Source: Bradyrhizobium jicamae (GTDB taxonomy: Bacteria > Pseudomonadota > Alphaproteobacteria > Rhizobiales > Xanthobacteraceae). From it: DNA of 64,000 nucleotides. How positions within the stretch are numbered: position 1 is the first letter of the stretch; every line of letters starts with the position of its first letter. Made by a program: the position numbers and the translations under genes. Under the pieces are notes generated by a model that was given only the letters and a program-made list of their open reading frames with translations, made no database searches and had not been told where the DNA came from. Positions 25,575 to 34,586 of this stretch are shown here, in pieces. The DNA lies in contig NZ_JAFCJX010000003.1 of NCBI RefSeq assembly GCF_018130695.1, positions 124,001 to 188,000 of the forward strand, written 5' to 3'.

Positions 25575-28067
25575 ATGCGATTACTGGTGCGATTTTTTGG
25601 TTTCCTGTTTACCGCAGGAACAGTCATTTTTCTGGTTGGCGTGGCCGCGGTTGCGGCCGGGATCTGGCATTTTTCCAAGGACCTGCCTGACTACACCCAG
25701 CTGCAGAACTATGAGCCGCCGGTGATGACCCGCGTGCACGCGGTCGACGGCTCGCTGCTCGGCGAGTTCGCCAAGGAACGCCGGCTGTATCTGCCGATCC
25801 AGGCGGTGCCGAAACTCGTGATCAACGCGTTCCTCGCCGCCGAGGACAAGAATTTCTACGAGCATGGCGGCATCGACTACACCGGCATGGCGCGCGCCGG
25901 CGTCGCCTACATCCAGAATTTCGGCTCCAACCGCCGTCCGCAGGGCGCGTCCACCATCACCCAGCAGGTCGCCAAGAACTTCCTTCTGACCAACGAGGTC
26001 TCCTTCACCCGCAAGATCAAGGAAGCCTTGGTGGCCATGAGGATCGAGAAGACCTACTCGAAGGACAAGATCCTCGAACTGTATCTGAACGAGATCTATC
26101 TCGGCCTCGGCGCCTACGGCATCGCGGCGGCCTCGCTGGTCTATTTCGACAAGCCGGTGGATGAGCTGACGATCGCCGAAGCCTCCTATCTCGCGGCGCT
26201 GCCGAAGATGCCGACCACGCTGCATCCGGTGCGCAACAAGGCGCGCGCCATCGAGCGGCGGAACTATGTGATCGACCGCCTGCAGGACAATGGCTGGATC
26301 AGCGCCGCGGACGCCGAGAAGGCGCGCAAGGAGCCGCTGGTCGTCACCAGCCGTTCCAATGGCGCGCACACCTTCTCGGGCGAATATTTCGCCGAGGAAG
26401 TCCGCCGCGACATCTTCGAGCGCTATGGCGAGAAGAAGCTCTATGAGGGCGGGCTGTCGGTGCGCACTACGCTCGATCCGAAGATCCAGGCGATGGCGCG
26501 CAAGGCGATGGTGGCCGGCCTCGTGAACTACGACGAGGCGCAGGGTTATCGCGGTGCGATCAGCAAGCTCGATCTGTCCGGCGACTGGGGCGTGACGCTC
26601 GCCGATGTCAAATCGCTCAACGACATCTCGCCGTGGCGGATGGCTGTTGTCCTCGAAGTCAACGATCAGTCGGCGCGGGTTGGATTTCAGCCGGGCCGCG
26701 AGCTCGGCGGCGCCATCTCCAAGCAGCGTGAGACCGGGCTGGTCTCGCTCGAGGGCGTGAAGTGGGCGAAGTCGGATGCCACCCGCGGCAAGCCGCCGAC
26801 CTCGGTGGCGCAGGTGCTGCGCCCCGGCGACGTCATCTATGCCGACCCGCTGTTCGGCAAGGACGGCCAACGTGTCGAGGGCCAGTACCGGCTGCGCCAG
26901 ATCCCGGAGATTTCCGGCGCGATGGTGGCGATGGATCCGCTGACCGGCCGCGTCAAGGCGATGGTCGGCGGCTTCTCCTTCGACCAGAGCCAGTTCAACC
27001 GCGCGACCCAGGCGTATCGGCAGCCGGGCTCGACCTTCAAGCCGATCGTCTATTCGGCGGCGATCGACAATGGTTATACCGGTTCGAGCGTGCTGGCCGA
27101 CGCGCCGATCGAGATCGACCAGGGGCAGGGCGAGGTCTGGCGTCCGGAGAACTTCGACGTCGGCCGATACATGGGCCCGATGACGCTGCGCAACGCGCTG
27201 CGCCTGTCGCGCAACACCGTCACCGTGCGCCTCGCGCAGGAGATCGGCATGCCCTTGATCGGCGAATACGCCAAGCGCTACGGCGTCTATGACGACCTAC
27301 CAAACTATCTGTCCTATTCGCTTGGCGCCGGCGAGACCACTGTCATGCGCATGGTGACGGCGTATTCGATGTTCGCCAATGGCGGCCGCCGGGTGAAGGC
27401 GACCTTGATCGACCGTATCCAGGATCGCTACGGCCGCACCATCTTCAAGCACGACCAGCGCGAATGCCGCGGTTGCGACGCGCCGGAAGGCTGGAAGAAC
27501 CAGCCGGAGCCGCAACTGGTCGACCGCCGCGAGCAGGTGCTCGATCCCATGAGCGCCTACCAGATCACCGAGCTGATGGAAGGCGTCGTGCAGGCCGGCA
27601 CCGCCACCGTGATCAAGGACGTCGGCAAGCCGATCGCCGGCAAGACCGGCACCTCCAACGAGGCGAAGGATCTGTGGTTCGTCGGCTTCTCGCCGGACCT
27701 CGTGGTCGGTCTCTATGTCGGCTACGACAAGCCGCGCAGCCTCGGCCGCAATGCGCAGGCCGGTCACACGGCAGCTCCCATCGCGCGCGACTTCCTCAAG
27801 CTCGCGCTCGCCGACAAGCCGGCGACGCCATTCAAGGTGCCGCCGGGCATTCGCCTGGTGCGCGTCGATTCCAAGTCCGGCCTGCGCGCTTCGCCCGGCC
27901 AGACCTCGGGCACCGTGCTGGAAGCCTTCAAGCCGGGCTCGACGCCGCCAGGCTTCGACGCCATGGCCGCCGCTGCCGCCGTCGATCCCAACGATCCGAA
28001 CGCACAGGTGATTTCGCCTGATGCCGACAGGACGATCATGCGGTCGGGGACGGGCGGATTGTATTGA
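25575..28067 (+). CDS. mrcA: Penicillin-binding protein 1A
   Basis: An 830-residue bifunctional peptidoglycan synthase with an N-terminal membrane anchor (about residues 5-28). The GT51 transglycosylase has EDKNFYEHGGIDYTG and QGASTITQQVAKN. A linker/OB-like region follows, then the transpeptidase with SxxK (GSTFKP), SxN (SRN) and KTG (KTGTSNEAKDLWF). All catalytic motifs are present. A CxxC pair (ECRGCDAPEG) lies near residue 635. It is a single-gene transcription unit. Confidence 0.93.
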   Translation: MRLLVRFFGFLFTAGTVIFLVGVAAVAAGIWHFSKDLPDYTQLQNYEPPVMTRVHAVDGSLLGEFAKERRLYLPIQAVPKLVINAFLAAEDKNFYEHGGIDYTGMARAGVAYIQNFGSNRRPQGASTITQQVAKNFLLTNEVSFTRKIKEALVAMRIEKTYSKDKILELYLNEIYLGLGAYGIAAASLVYFDKPVDELTIAEASYLAALPKMPTTLHPVRNKARAIERRNYVIDRLQDNGWISAADAEKARKEPLVVTSRSNGAHTFSGEYFAEEVRRDIFERYGEKKLYEGGLSVRTTLDPKIQAMARKAMVAGLVNYDEAQGYRGAISKLDLSGDWGVTLADVKSLNDISPWRMAVVLEVNDQSARVGFQPGRELGGAISKQRETGLVSLEGVKWAKSDATRGKPPTSVAQVLRPGDVIYADPLFGKDGQRVEGQYRLRQIPEISGAMVAMDPLTGRVKAMVGGFSFDQSQFNRATQAYRQPGSTFKPIVYSAAIDNGYTGSSVLADAPIEIDQGQGEVWRPENFDVGRYMGPMTLRNALRLSRNTVTVRLAQEIGMPLIGEYAKRYGVYDDLPNYLSYSLGAGETTVMRMVTAYSMFANGGRRVKATLIDRIQDRYGRTIFKHDQRECRGCDAPEGWKNQPEPQLVDRREQVLDPMSAYQITELMEGVVQAGTATVIKDVGKPIAGKTGTSNEAKDLWFVGFSPDLVVGLYVGYDKPRSLGRNAQAGHTAAPIARDFLKLALADKPATPFKVPPGIRLVRVDSKSGLRASPGQTSGTVLEAFKPGSTPPGFDAMAAAAAVDPNDPNAQVISPDADRTIMRSGTGGLY

Positions 28068-28080
28068 GATCGTAGAGATC

Positions 28081-28106
28081 GTAACCCGCATGAGCTTCCG
28101 GGCTAC
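28081..28106. terminator. Stem-loop between convergent genes
   Basis: GTAACCCG (28081-28088) and CGGGCTAC (28099-28106) form an 8-bp stem with one mismatch, 14 bp after the PBP1A stop and overlapping the stop of the opposite gene. No T-run is present. Confidence 0.35.
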
Positions 28107-28327
28107 GAGACCTCCGATTGCTGATCCTGCCGAACCGGCGGCTTGCGGCGCTTGTTGATTTTCATGCACTGGTTGATAAAGGCGAGCGTCATGACGAAGC
28201 CGACGATGATGCCGGCGGCGACATAACCTGCCGCGAACAGCGCCGTGCAGGCCATCCAGCCCACAAACAGCAGCACGGTCCATAGCAGCACGAAGCGAAA
28301 GGTGGTTTTTCCAGTCGGGGTGCTCAT
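28103..28327 (-). CDS. Small two-helix membrane protein
   Basis: A 74-residue protein with two transmembrane helices (about 10-30 and 33-52) and a charged C-terminal tail (KINKRRKPPVRQD). The ATG at 28327 has a CCGGAGAG site; 14 upstream in-frame codons are not needed. Function unknown. Confidence 0.6.
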   Translation of the reverse strand: MSTPTGKTTFRFVLLWTVLLFVGWMACTALFAAGYVAAGIIVGFVMTLAFINQCMKINKRRKPPVRQDQQSEVS

Positions 28328-28452
28328 CACGCTCTCCGGCGGCGGAGTATATGTGGGTCGTGCGCGCAACGCGAACCCTCACGGACGGTCGAGCCTTGCG
28401 GGTTCCCTTAGGAGATGATCAGCTTCGCGCGGGAACACGCTGGAGGCTGACG

Positions 28453-28950
28453 ATGATACGAATTTTCTGGGCGACGCTGCTGCTCGCCGGTTTCATGAGT
28501 GGGTCGGCGCTCGCGCAGGCCACGGCCAAGGTCGGCGACTGGACGGTCGAGAAGCGCGAGAAGGACGATCACTGCAACGCGAGCCGCGATTACACCGACA
28601 AGGACGACGAGAACCGCAACTATGTCGTCGTGGTGAGCTATTCCAAGGACATCATCGTCGTCGCGATCATCTATGACGGCTGGGAATGGGAGAAGGTCGG
28701 CGAGATCCTCAAAGCCGACGTCGGCACCGACGACAAGGACCTCCTGAAAAAGGCCAAGTGGGAGGTCATGGACAAGACCGCCGTGCGCGGCGCCTTCCCG
28801 TTCGATCAATCGCTGCTGGACGGGCTGTCGAAGGCCAAGCGGCTGACGCTCGATTTCGAGGATGACGATGATGACAGCGTCGAGGTCCAGGTCTCGCGCA
28901 TGGGCGAAGCGCTGGCGGCGCTGAAGTTTTGCGAGGAGAACCGGAAGTAA
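28453..28950 (+). CDS. Hypothetical exported acidic protein
   Basis: A 165-residue protein with a signal peptide (MIRIFWATLLLAGFMSGSALAQA). The mature part has a conserved-looking KVGDWTVEKR start and two Cys, one near each end, that could form a disulfide. A run of Asp (FEDDDDDSVE) near residue 140 makes it strongly acidic. The fold resembles invasion-associated/IalB-like small periplasmic proteins only vaguely. Function unknown. Confidence 0.6.
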   Translation: MIRIFWATLLLAGFMSGSALAQATAKVGDWTVEKREKDDHCNASRDYTDKDDENRNYVVVVSYSKDIIVVAIIYDGWEWEKVGEILKADVGTDDKDLLKKAKWEVMDKTAVRGAFPFDQSLLDGLSKAKRLTLDFEDDDDDSVEVQVSRMGEALAALKFCEENRK

Positions 28951-28991
28951 AGGCGAAGTCGTTTCGCCGCCGCGCGTGAGGCCGCCGTACC

Positions 28992-30074
28992 GTGAACCCG
29001 ATGTCGTTCAGGGCTGTCGAGCTTGGCGTCCACGGCGCGGCGTGCGGATTGTTCCTGCTGCTCGCGGGCCTTGCCTGGCGCGACCGGCGCCAGACCAAGG
29101 GCGGGCTGTTGACGGCGGCGCTGATGGTCAGCACCGCCGCATCCATCATCAACTCGGTGCCAGGATTCCAACAGGCGGGCGTGCTCTGGCGCGCGCCCAT
29201 GCTGGGGCTATCGGCCGGCGGCCCGGCCGTGTTCTGGCTGTGGGCGCGGGTGGTGTTCGACGATGATTTCGTGCCCAGGGCGCGGCATGCGGTGCCGTGG
29301 ATGCTGCTCGTCGTCGGCATCTGGCTGAGCGCCTATGGTGACGGCATCCGGGAAGGGGTGGCACATGCCGCCGAGCGCCCGGTGCAGCTTGCGGCGATGT
29401 TGTTCGCCATACTCGCCGTCGCCCAGACCACAGCGACCTGGCGGAACGATCTGGTGCAGGGCCGGCGGCGTCTGCGTGTCGTGATCCTGCTCGCCGCCGT
29501 GCTCTTCATTGTCGTCAATACGATCTATGACATCGGCGGGTTTGCGGTGACGCCGGCCGTGATCGACACGATCAGGGCGACCGCCCAGATCGCGCTCGCG
29601 GTGCTGACGGCCTGGGCCATGCTGCAGGTGGCGCCGGTCGGCCCCGCTGCCGCGATGCTGCCGCCCGCGCGGGACGAGGCTGCGCTCGCCGTGGAGCCGA
29701 AGGCCTTGCCGCAGGGCGTCAACCCCGTGCTGCTGAAGCGGCTTGCGCAGGTGATGACGGAGGAGCGCATCTTCCGCCAGGAGCGGCTGACCATCGGCGC
29801 GCTGGCGTCGCGGCTCGCGGTTCCGGAGGAGCGGCTGCGGCGGGCCATCAACGAGGGGCTCGGCTATCGCAACTTCAACGCCTTCATCAACCACTACCGG
29901 CTCGAGGATGCCAAATCCGCGCTGTCGGACCCGAGCCAGAACGACGTGCCGGTGCTGACCATCGCGATGGATGCCGGCTTCCAGTCACTCGGCCCCTTCA
30001 ACCGCGCCTTCAAGGCCGACACCGGCATGACGCCGACCGAGTACCGGCGGAAGGCGCTGGGCACCGCCGATTGA
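28992..30074 (+). CDS. AraC family regulator with membrane N-terminal domain
   Basis: A 360-residue protein starting with GTG (an ATG at 29001 is the alternative). The first 215 residues hold about seven hydrophobic helices. The C-terminal 110 residues form an AraC DNA-binding domain (RLAVPEERLRRAINEGLGYRNFNAFINHYRL, then MDAGFQSLGPFNRAFKADTGMTPTEYR). It may sense an envelope or membrane signal. The beta-lactamase-family gene 124 bp downstream on the same strand is the obvious candidate target. Confidence 0.85.
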   Translation: MNPMSFRAVELGVHGAACGLFLLLAGLAWRDRRQTKGGLLTAALMVSTAASIINSVPGFQQAGVLWRAPMLGLSAGGPAVFWLWARVVFDDDFVPRARHAVPWMLLVVGIWLSAYGDGIREGVAHAAERPVQLAAMLFAILAVAQTTATWRNDLVQGRRRLRVVILLAAVLFIVVNTIYDIGGFAVTPAVIDTIRATAQIALAVLTAWAMLQVAPVGPAAAMLPPARDEAALAVEPKALPQGVNPVLLKRLAQVMTEERIFRQERLTIGALASRLAVPEERLRRAINEGLGYRNFNAFINHYRLEDAKSALSDPSQNDVPVLTIAMDAGFQSLGPFNRAFKADTGMTPTEYRRKALGTAD

Positions 30075-30198
30075 AGCCTTTTTCGGGGCAGACCGAAGAT
30101 TCGGCTAGCCGAAGCCAGGAGTTCGGCGAGCCAAAGCGGGCGCTTCGGCTGCAATGTCGGGCGACGCAGCGCCTGCTGCCTGACGCCGGAGAGCACGA

Positions 30199-31575
30199 AT
30201 GACCACGCACAAGGATCGACCGACTTATCGACGGAGACGTTTGCTGGAACTGTCCGCTGCGCTGACGCTGCTGGTGTCGGTGGCGGGGCCGGCGGCCGCC
30301 GATGATCTCGCCCAAGTGGCCGATCCGGCGGCGATCGGCTTCTCGGCCACGGGCCTGGCGCGGATCGCGCCGTCATATCAGGCACGCTTCGACTCCTTCC
30401 AGAAGGACATCGTGCCCGGCGCCGTCGTTGCCGTGGCCAAGGGCGGCAAGCTTGCTTATCTGCAACCGATCGGCTTTCAGGACCGCGCCAGGACGGTTCC
30501 GATGAAACCGGACTCGATCTTCTGGATCGCCTCGATGACGAAGCCGGTGACCAGCGTCGCAGCCATGATCCTGGTCGATGACGGCAAGCTCGAGCTCGAC
30601 GCGCCGGTCGCAAAATATCTGCCCGAGATCGCCAACATGCGGGTCGCCTCCGAGACGGCGACCCCGGCCACGATGGCGGACCAACTCGAACCGCAGAAGC
30701 GCCCGATGACGGTTCGCGACCTGCTGCGCCATACCTCCGGCATCGCCTATCCCGAAATGGATTTTGCGTTTCCGGCTGATGGCGGCGCCGATGCCGACCA
30801 GAAGGCGCGGGTTGAGCATCTCCATATGCGTTACGCCTGGCTGGACGCGACCACGTGGCGGCGGGACAACACGATCGGGAATTTCGTATCCGCACTGTCG
30901 CTTCTGCCGCTCGCCCATCAGCCCGGCGAGGCCCATGAATATGGCTGGAGTGCCGACGTGCTCGGGCGCGTGATCGAGGTGGCCTCCGGCCAGCCCCTCG
31001 ACCAGTTCCTGCAAAGCCGTCTGTTCACGCCGCTGCACATGGTCGACACCGGCTTCGACGTGCCGAAGGACAAGCTCGACCGCCTTGTTAACTCTCCGAT
31101 GCCGCAACGGCCGCGGGTCTGGGACTTCACCAAACCCACCAAACTGTTCTCCGGTGGCGGCGGCCTCGTCTCCACCGCGCCCGATTATCTCCGCTTCTGC
31201 CAGATGCTGCTGAATGGCGGCGAACTCGATGGTGTGCGCGTGCTGTCGCAGCAGTCGGTGACGGCGATGACGACGAACGCGCTACCGCCGGATGTCAAGA
31301 TCTACGGAGGAGACGAAGTCAGCGCCCGTGCGGGCACCACTTTCGGACTCGGCTTTGCCATCACAACCAATCCTGCGGGGAGCTGGATAGGCCGATCGCC
31401 CGGCAGCTTCGGCTGGGCCGGACACTGGGGCACTTATTTCTGGATTGATCCGACCGAGAAGCTGATCGGCATCCAGATGATCCAGGCCACGCCAGGCAGC
31501 AAGGCGCGCGCATCGATGCGGGCCGCAGGCATCCATCGTCTGGTCTACGGCGCATTGTCGCCCGGGTCGGAATAA
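30199..31575 (+). CDS. Beta-lactamase-fold serine hydrolase (class C/esterase type)
   Basis: A 458-residue exported enzyme with a signal peptide (hydrophobic about residues 14-33). The active-site SxxK is SMTK in IFWIASMTKPVTS; the Tyr motif is YGWSAD and a late GHWGTYFW replaces KTG. This pattern is typical of EstB-like esterases and D-aminopeptidase-like proteins more than of true beta-lactamases. It follows the AraC-type regulator. Confidence 0.82.
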   Translation: MTTHKDRPTYRRRRLLELSAALTLLVSVAGPAAADDLAQVADPAAIGFSATGLARIAPSYQARFDSFQKDIVPGAVVAVAKGGKLAYLQPIGFQDRARTVPMKPDSIFWIASMTKPVTSVAAMILVDDGKLELDAPVAKYLPEIANMRVASETATPATMADQLEPQKRPMTVRDLLRHTSGIAYPEMDFAFPADGGADADQKARVEHLHMRYAWLDATTWRRDNTIGNFVSALSLLPLAHQPGEAHEYGWSADVLGRVIEVASGQPLDQFLQSRLFTPLHMVDTGFDVPKDKLDRLVNSPMPQRPRVWDFTKPTKLFSGGGGLVSTAPDYLRFCQMLLNGGELDGVRVLSQQSVTAMTTNALPPDVKIYGGDEVSARAGTTFGLGFAITTNPAGSWIGRSPGSFGWAGHWGTYFWIDPTEKLIGIQMIQATPGSKARASMRAAGIHRLVYGALSPGSE

Positions 31576-31584
31576 GGCCGGCCG

Positions 31585-32472
31585 CTAGAGCGACATCGCG
31601 AAGCGATGTTCGGGCAGGCCCTGCGCGAGGCCGTGAATAGCGAGAACATGGCCTGCCTGGGGCTCGCTGCGCAGCTGCTCGTCGCTCAGGAATTTCCGCG
31701 CTGACGTGATGAACAGCGTCGTGAGATCGCGGCCTCCGAAGCAGACGCAGGTTGGATTGGTCACGGGCAGGTGGATGACCGTGTCGATCCGGCCGTCCGG
31801 GCGGTAGCGCACCACGCGGCGGCCGGAGAAGAACGCCTGCCAGATGCCGCCATCGACATCGACGCAGGCGCCGTCCGGCCGCTCGCCGGTGGCGCGATAG
31901 TCGGCAAACAGCCTTCGATTGGAGATGGCGCCGTCGTCGAGATCGAAATCGAATTGCCAGGTGCAGTAGCGCCGCGTGTCGGTGAAATAGAGCGTGCGGT
32001 TGTCGGGCGCAAACGCAATGCCGTTGGTGACGATGACGTCGCTGAACAGGCGCGTCACCTCGCCATCGCCGGTGACGCGATACAGCGCGCCGTTCGGCCG
32101 GTGCAGCTGATTGTCCATCGTGCCGATCCACAGCCGGCCCCGTGCATCGATGCGCCCGTCATTGAGGCGATTGTCGATCTCGCGTTCGACGTCGCAGATG
32201 TGGCGCACCGGGTCCTGGTGATGAAGGCCGAGGTCCAGCGCCAGCAGATGCGAGCCGGCGGATGTCAGGGCCTGGCTGCCGAGGAATTGGCCCTCGTGGG
32301 AATATGTCCGGTGCGCGCCGGTCGCGGGATCGAAGGACTGATGCAGCCGTCGATCGACATCGATCCACCACAGCTTCCGTGACCGGTCGCACCACAACGG
32401 CGTTTCGCCGAGCGCATCTTTGGCCGCAACGGCGGTCTCGACCTTGTCGGCAGGGATCGTGGCGATGCTCAT
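31585..32472 (-). CDS. SMP-30/gluconolactonase family protein
   Basis: A 295-residue six-bladed propeller. Expected metal ligands are Glu in LGETPLWCD, Asn in VTNGIAF and Asp in GACVDVDGG. It probably hydrolyses a sugar lactone. The start shares a 4-bp ATGA overlap with the stop of the M24 peptidase gene, so the two are coupled in the minus-strand operon led by the GntR regulator. Confidence 0.88.
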   Translation of the reverse strand: MSIATIPADKVETAVAAKDALGETPLWCDRSRKLWWIDVDRRLHQSFDPATGAHRTYSHEGQFLGSQALTSAGSHLLALDLGLHHQDPVRHICDVEREIDNRLNDGRIDARGRLWIGTMDNQLHRPNGALYRVTGDGEVTRLFSDVIVTNGIAFAPDNRTLYFTDTRRYCTWQFDFDLDDGAISNRRLFADYRATGERPDGACVDVDGGIWQAFFSGRRVVRYRPDGRIDTVIHLPVTNPTCVCFGGRDLTTLFITSARKFLSDEQLRSEPQAGHVLAIHGLAQGLPEHRFAMSL

Positions 32473-33641
32473 TCGGGTATCTGATTCCAGCCGCGGGCGT
32501 GGTCGCCGAACGCGTCATATCCATTGGCAGTAACGGCGATCGTATCCTCGAGCTTGATGAAGCCGCGCTGCTTGTGGGGCAGGGTGGTCTCGATCGAGAT
32601 CACCATGCCGGCCTCCAGCGAATGATCGGCGTCGTCGGCAGGATAGGGGATCGGACCATCAGCGGTCAGGCGCGGCGCCTCGTGGCTGACGATGCCCATG
32701 CCGTGGGCGACGAAATGCATCTGCTCGCGGTGTGGCGACCGTGCGAGCGCATCGCGCGCCGCCGTGTAGATGTCGCGGCCGAGCAGGCCGGCCTTGATCG
32801 GCGCCCGCGCTGCTTGTTGGACCCGATCGATCTCGCCGAGCAGATCGACCAGCTCCTGGTCGGGCGCGCCGTGCACGGCCATGCGGCAGAGATCGCCGAT
32901 GTACCCGCGAAAATTGCCGCCGGAGTCGAGCGACACGACGTCACCGCGTTTCAGCCGCTGATCAGACGGGGCGCGATTGAAGCTCGTGCCCAATGTCACC
33001 AGCGCATATTCGAAGACCATGTCGCGGGAGAGTTCGGCCTGGCGCAGATGGCCGATGATCTCGCGCTTGCTCTGCCCAAGCCGCGTCAGCTTGACGGTAT
33101 CCAGCATGGAATCGACGACGCGCTCGGAGGCTTCGCGGAGGATATCGAGCTCAGCGGGGCTCTTGATGGCGCGCAGTTTTTCGAGCGGACGCATCGCCTC
33201 CACGATCGGACAATCGCCAAGGCTCGCGCGCAGTGCGTCCGCCGCATCGGCGGGCAGGAACGACATCTCGACGCCGATACGGAGCGGGGAGGTCGCGACG
33301 GCCTTCACATGCTTCAGCGCCAGCGCCATCGCCTCGACGGAGGTGGACGACCCGAACAAGACTTGCGGCATCCAGTGTCCGGCGTCGATCCTGTTCTGGA
33401 CGCTGTCGCGCTCGTTGCGGTTGGCGATGTAGGCGGATTTGTCGAGCGCGCCCTTCACATAGACGACGATTGGCAAGTAACGGCTGATGCCGATCGCCTC
33501 CATGTAATCGAACTGGAAGTGATAGTAGCCGCCGAGCAGGTACTGGATGTTATGCCGGGAAGTGACGAGCAGGACGTCGATGCCGGCCGCATCGAGCAAG
33601 CCGTCGAGCCTCGCCATGGAGAATGGACTATTGGGATGCAT
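32469..33641 (-). CDS. M24 family metallopeptidase (Xaa-Pro peptidase-like)
   Basis: A 390-residue protein with a creatinase-like N-terminal domain and a pita-bread catalytic domain. Metal ligands are visible: Asp in SLDSGG and YIGDLCR, His in HFVAHGMGI, Glu in SIETTL and KLEDT. The ATG at 33641 is chosen; the 25 upstream codons look non-coding. In catabolic clusters such proteins may act on amide-type substrates rather than dipeptides. Confidence 0.85.
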   Translation of the reverse strand: MHPNSPFSMARLDGLLDAAGIDVLLVTSRHNIQYLLGGYYHFQFDYMEAIGISRYLPIVVYVKGALDKSAYIANRNERDSVQNRIDAGHWMPQVLFGSSTSVEAMALALKHVKAVATSPLRIGVEMSFLPADAADALRASLGDCPIVEAMRPLEKLRAIKSPAELDILREASERVVDSMLDTVKLTRLGQSKREIIGHLRQAELSRDMVFEYALVTLGTSFNRAPSDQRLKRGDVVSLDSGGNFRGYIGDLCRMAVHGAPDQELVDLLGEIDRVQQAARAPIKAGLLGRDIYTAARDALARSPHREQMHFVAHGMGIVSHEAPRLTADGPIPYPADDADHSLEAGMVISIETTLPHKQRGFIKLEDTIAVTANGYDAFGDHARGWNQIPE

Positions 33642-33691
33642 CGGCGATCCGTGGCGGCCTGCGCCGCTTCTTGTTTGACGTCCGTCCGGCG

Positions 33692-34396
33692 TTAAGCCGG
33701 TGACCCCTCTTTCCACGACGAGAGGGCGAAGGCGACGCAGTTGTTGATGTGGTCGGTCAGCACCGCCCTCGCGGTCTCGATGTCGCGCTTCAGCGCGCAG
33801 TCCAGCAGCGCCTTGTGCTGGTTGATGGTCTCGGTGCCGCGGTAGCGCAGCGCGTAGCGGAAATATTTGTCGAACACGACGGAGTGGGTCTGCATCAGCT
33901 CGCGCGAGCCGCAGCTCGAGATCAGCGCCTGGTGGAATTCGCCGTCATAGCGCTTGCGCAGCTCCGGATCGTCGCCGGCGGCGGCGATGGTGCGCTCGGT
34001 CGCCGCCAGCTTGTGATGGGCGGAGACGACGCGGCCTTCCCATTCCATATCGCCGGCGCGAAACGACTCGGCCATCGCGTGATGCTCAAGCAGGATGCGA
34101 AGGTCGGCGAGCTCGCGCAGGTTCTGGATCGATACGGGGGCGACCTCGAAGCCGCGCTGGCCTTCGGCCACCACAAATCCCTCGGACGCCAGGCGATTGA
34201 GGATCTCGCGCAGCGTCGAGATGCTGACGCCGTAGTCCTCCTTCATCGCGTCGAGCTTGAGCCGTCCCGACGGCGTCAGCACGCCGAAGATGATGTCGGA
34301 GCGAATCCGTTGATAGCCGCTGTCGCCCGCCGACAGGGGCCGTCCCTCCAGGAACGTCATGCCTTCAAATCCCGCTTTGCCGGATGCGCCGCCCAT
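33692..34396 (-). CDS. GntR family regulator, FCD (FadR-like) subgroup
   Basis: A 234-residue protein if started at the ATG at 34396 (an ATG at 34360 is also possible). The winged helix-turn-helix (LDAMKEDYGVSISTLREILNRLASEGFV) is followed by an all-helical FCD domain with metal-binding His (FHQALISSCGS, DHINNC). It is divergent from the TRAP transporter and heads the operon with the M24 peptidase and SMP-30 genes, so it probably controls both sides. Confidence 0.87.
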   Translation of the reverse strand: MGGASGKAGFEGMTFLEGRPLSAGDSGYQRIRSDIIFGVLTPSGRLKLDAMKEDYGVSISTLREILNRLASEGFVVAEGQRGFEVAPVSIQNLRELADLRILLEHHAMAESFRAGDMEWEGRVVSAHHKLAATERTIAAAGDDPELRKRYDGEFHQALISSCGSRELMQTHSVVFDKYFRYALRYRGTETINQHKALLDCALKRDIETARAVLTDHINNCVAFALSSWKEGSPA

Positions 34397-34479
34397 CGGC
34401 GGGGCTGAACCCTCAATGTTGCCAGCACTATAGCAGAGTCGACGCATCCTATGTCTACATGAATCTCATATGAAAACAA

Positions 34480-34499
34480 TATCATCATTTGACATGATA
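34480..34499. promoter_or_regulatory. Candidate GntR operator in the divergent control region
   Basis: Inverted repeat TATCAT, 8-bp spacer, ATGATA, overlapping a consensus -35 TTGACA (34489-34494). It lies in the AT-rich 190 bp between the GntR gene and the TRAP genes. Confidence 0.45.
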
Positions 34500-34586
34500 A
34501 TAAACGTATGATTTCAGATTGACCTGAAGGCGTGGAAAGCAAGGGCTTAAGCCCCGTTCGCGCCGCGGGCATTCAGGGAGGTCAAA

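Noticed and set aside
30199-31575. Call as a true beta-lactamase resistance gene
   Set aside because: The SxxK is present but the KTG box is replaced by a GHWG-type motif, which favours an esterase or peptidase-like function.
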